Source of the DNA: Candidatus Aminicenantota bacterium
Lineage (GTDB): Bacteria > Acidobacteriota > Aminicenantia > UBA2199
Length of the DNA: 14,234 nucleotides
Direction: 5' to 3'
NCBI GenBank assembly: GCA_020355945.1
Contig: CP070627.1
Coordinates: 9,090,010 to 9,104,243, forward strand
Shown: positions 12,545-14,234 of the stretch, in pieces
Numbering within the stretch: the first letter of the stretch is position 1
How the letters are laid out: each line of letters opens with the position of its first letter
The notes under the pieces: model-generated
Told to the model about the DNA's origin: nothing
Seen by the model: the letters and a program-made list of their open reading frames with translations, nothing else
Databases searched by the model: none
Position numbers and translations under genes: made by a program

Positions 12545-14110
12545 ATGAGTAAAAATTTTACAGGACTGGTACTGGCAGGGTACCAGGGGTGGTTTGCCAC
12601 ACCTGCCAACCAAAATCTTGAACGCTGGTCTCATTGGAGTAAAAGGGGTGAACCAGGACCTGGCGGATATACCAACTTTGAACTTTATCCCGACCTTTCG
12701 GGATATGAAATAAGGGACTTATATCAAAGCGGTTATGCCGATCTGCCAGACGGGGGAAAATGGCTTCTATATGACTCTGATCGCGATAGAGTGGTGAATT
12801 TACATTTCCAGTGGATGAAAGAGTATGGGCTCGATGGTGTCTCGCTTCAGCGTTTTTCAGACAGCGTGAAAAAGCCAAAGAACCTTAAGTGGAGAAATAG
12901 TACGGCTGTAAGGGTGAGGAACTTCTCGGAAAGTACGGGAAAATCGTTTTATATCATGTACGACATCTCCGGGCACAGCGGCGATAAGCTGGTAGAGGAT
13001 ATTTTAACGGATTTTGAAGAGTACCTCAAGAAAAAGCTTAAGCTCCTGGATTCCCCGGGGTATGCCCGGCATGATGATGGACGCCCGGTGATTGCCATTT
13101 GGGGATTGGGATTCAAAGATCGCCCCGGATCAAAAGAAGAAGCGGAACGATTAATCAAAGAGCTGCGTGAAACTTATGGCTGCTACGTGGCCGGAGGTGT
13201 ACCTTATTACTGGCGTGAACAGGTAAATGACTCGAAGCCAGGTTGGTTGGGAGTCTATAAGTTGTTTGACATGCTTATTCCCTGGGCAGTGGGACGATAC
13301 CACCGGGCCGATCAAGTGGACGATCATTTCGAGAGTATCTGGCAGCCGGACAAAGAATTCTGCGATGCGGAAAATATGGATCTGCAGCGGGTCATTTACC
13401 CGGGTTTTGCCTGGTCCAATTTGAAAGAGCATCAGAGGATGGCGCCAGGAAGGGCTTTATCCCGGCATGCCTCAGCCACTGCTGACGCACCGAGAAATCA
13501 AATACCCAGGCTTGCCGGCCAGTTTTTTTGGCGTCAGGCATATCATGTGGCTCGTCTGGGCACCAGTGCCTTTATTGCTATGTTCGATGAATTCGACGAA
13601 GCCACTGCCATAGCCAAAGCTGCCAAAAGCCAGGCCGGGATTCCTGCGGATCAATATTTTCTCACCCTCGATGCCGATGGCACCCGTTTATCTTCGGATT
13701 TCTACCTGAGGCTGGCAGGAGAAGCCACTAAAATGATCAAAGAAAAGCGCCCCATTGAGGAAGTCCCTGTTAGTCACCTGAATTACAAGGTTCACGTCAA
13801 CCACGGGTATCGTGCACTCCTGGGACGTGACCCGGACCCCGGAGGCTTGAACGACTATTCCGAATTCCTGGAAACCGGGGGAACCATGGCGGAATTTTGC
13901 CAGAAACTGGTAGACAGTGATGAATTCAAAAATAAAAGGCAAAACCTTCCTGCCCGGGAGTTAGCCCGGGCGCTTTACCAGGGAGTCCTGCAGCGTTTAC
14001 CCGAGCCGGAGGGACTTAATCAAACCATCACGGCAATTGAAAATGGTGAAATCGTCCACCGAGCCGCTGATATGCTCAACAGCCCGGAATTTTTCAATAA
14101 ATTTGCTTAA
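12545..14110 (+). CDS. Glycoside hydrolase family 71/99-like protein with C-terminal DUF4214
   Basis: A 521-aa protein in two parts. Residues 1-400 resemble GH71/99-like (alpha-mannosidase/xylosidase-type) barrels: LVLAGYQGWFATP (8-20), YGLDGVSLQRF (94-104), FYIMYDISGH (135-144), DGRPVIAIWGLGF (178-190) and AMFDEFDEATAI (345-356), the last in the place of the usual NEWxEGT-like strand end. Residues about 412-521 are DUF4214. They show two related halves, YRALLGRDPDPGGLN (422-436) and YQGVLQRLPEPEGLN (478-492), each ending in a S-x-EF motif. Such modules are usual in large secreted or surface proteins. No signal peptide is visible: the first residues already belong to the barrel. GGAGG lies nine bases before the ATG, and only a weak promoter-like pair is seen upstream (12453-12482). 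Enzyme activity and substrate are not shown. Confidence 0.8.
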   Translation: MSKNFTGLVLAGYQGWFATPANQNLERWSHWSKRGEPGPGGYTNFELYPDLSGYEIRDLYQSGYADLPDGGKWLLYDSDRDRVVNLHFQWMKEYGLDGVSLQRFSDSVKKPKNLKWRNSTAVRVRNFSESTGKSFYIMYDISGHSGDKLVEDILTDFEEYLKKKLKLLDSPGYARHDDGRPVIAIWGLGFKDRPGSKEEAERLIKELRETYGCYVAGGVPYYWREQVNDSKPGWLGVYKLFDMLIPWAVGRYHRADQVDDHFESIWQPDKEFCDAENMDLQRVIYPGFAWSNLKEHQRMAPGRALSRHASATADAPRNQIPRLAGQFFWRQAYHVARLGTSAFIAMFDEFDEATAIAKAAKSQAGIPADQYFLTLDADGTRLSSDFYLRLAGEATKMIKEKRPIEEVPVSHLNYKVHVNHGYRALLGRDPDPGGLNDYSEFLETGGTMAEFCQKLVDSDEFKNKRQNLPARELARALYQGVLQRLPEPEGLNQTITAIENGEIVHRAADMLNSPEFFNKFA

Positions 14111-14234
14111 TTGATTGATCCCAACTCTCCCCTTGATACGGAATTCATGGTAGTTCCTCATAATGCTAGCCTCGCCCGGAGACGTATGAAAATTATACTC
14201 TCAATTTATCAATTCTATTGTAGATGCTTCACGG

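Noticed and set aside
14111..14234. Right-hand tail as a terminator or new gene start
   Set aside because: No hairpin with a T run, start codon with ribosome-binding site or RNA gene could be seen in these 124 bases.

Overview
The window looks like chromosomal DNA of a Gram-negative bacterium of moderate-to-low GC. The YidC has a large periplasmic domain, there are two lipoproteins, and one protein ends in an Omp85-like outer-membrane barrel. The mix of SpoIIE/RsbW/STAS signalling, an Rpn-type nuclease, a small CxxC protein with a charged tail and a protease-propeller-barrel fusion suggests an Acidobacteriota/Aminicenantes-like lineage. That assignment is an inference from gene content only.

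Layout. Positions 1-7822 are all on the minus strand, and 8097-14110 are all on the plus strand. Read in its own direction, the minus-strand block starts with acpS (7822-7451). Next comes a partner-switching module: rsbV-like STAS protein, rsbW-like kinase and rsbU-like phosphatase (7274-5254). Then comes the classic ribosomal protein/RNase P/insertase cluster rpmH-rnpA-yidD-yidC-khpB(jag)-mnmE (5175-515). Last is the start of an Rpn/PDDEXK_2 nuclease gene cut by the window edge (377-1). The cluster genes are tightly packed: rnpA/yidD and yidC/khpB overlap by a few bases. A strong predicted promoter sits directly before rpmH. dnaA, the usual neighbour of rpmH, is absent; the rsb module occupies that place. 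rpmH (44 aa) and rnpA were found by reading the minus strand; rnpA is split by an apparent one-base loss in a run of nine T.

The plus strand opens with a promoter whose -35/-10 spacer contains most of an 11-A tract. It would drive a three-gene cell-envelope operon: a TPR lipoprotein (8097-8471), an unrecognised lipoprotein (8443-9102), and a 975-aa protein with a HELGH metalloprotease domain, a TolB/PD40-like propeller and a C-terminal Omp85-like barrel (9130-12057). This operon is the best candidate for an undescribed system here. It is followed by an 82-aa CxxC protein that may be leaderless (12146-12394) and a GH71/99-like protein fused to DUF4214 (12545-14110).

No stretch above 300 bases lacks a gene. 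The largest gaps are 7823-8096 (divergent promoters, a dyad and a short direct repeat), 7275-7450 (rsbV promoter), 378-514 (promoter, tandem repeat, possible leader ORF), 12395-12544 (no clear element beyond a ribosome-binding site) and 14111-14234 (nothing recognised). I saw no tRNA, rRNA, CRISPR array, complete insertion sequence or convincing intrinsic terminator.
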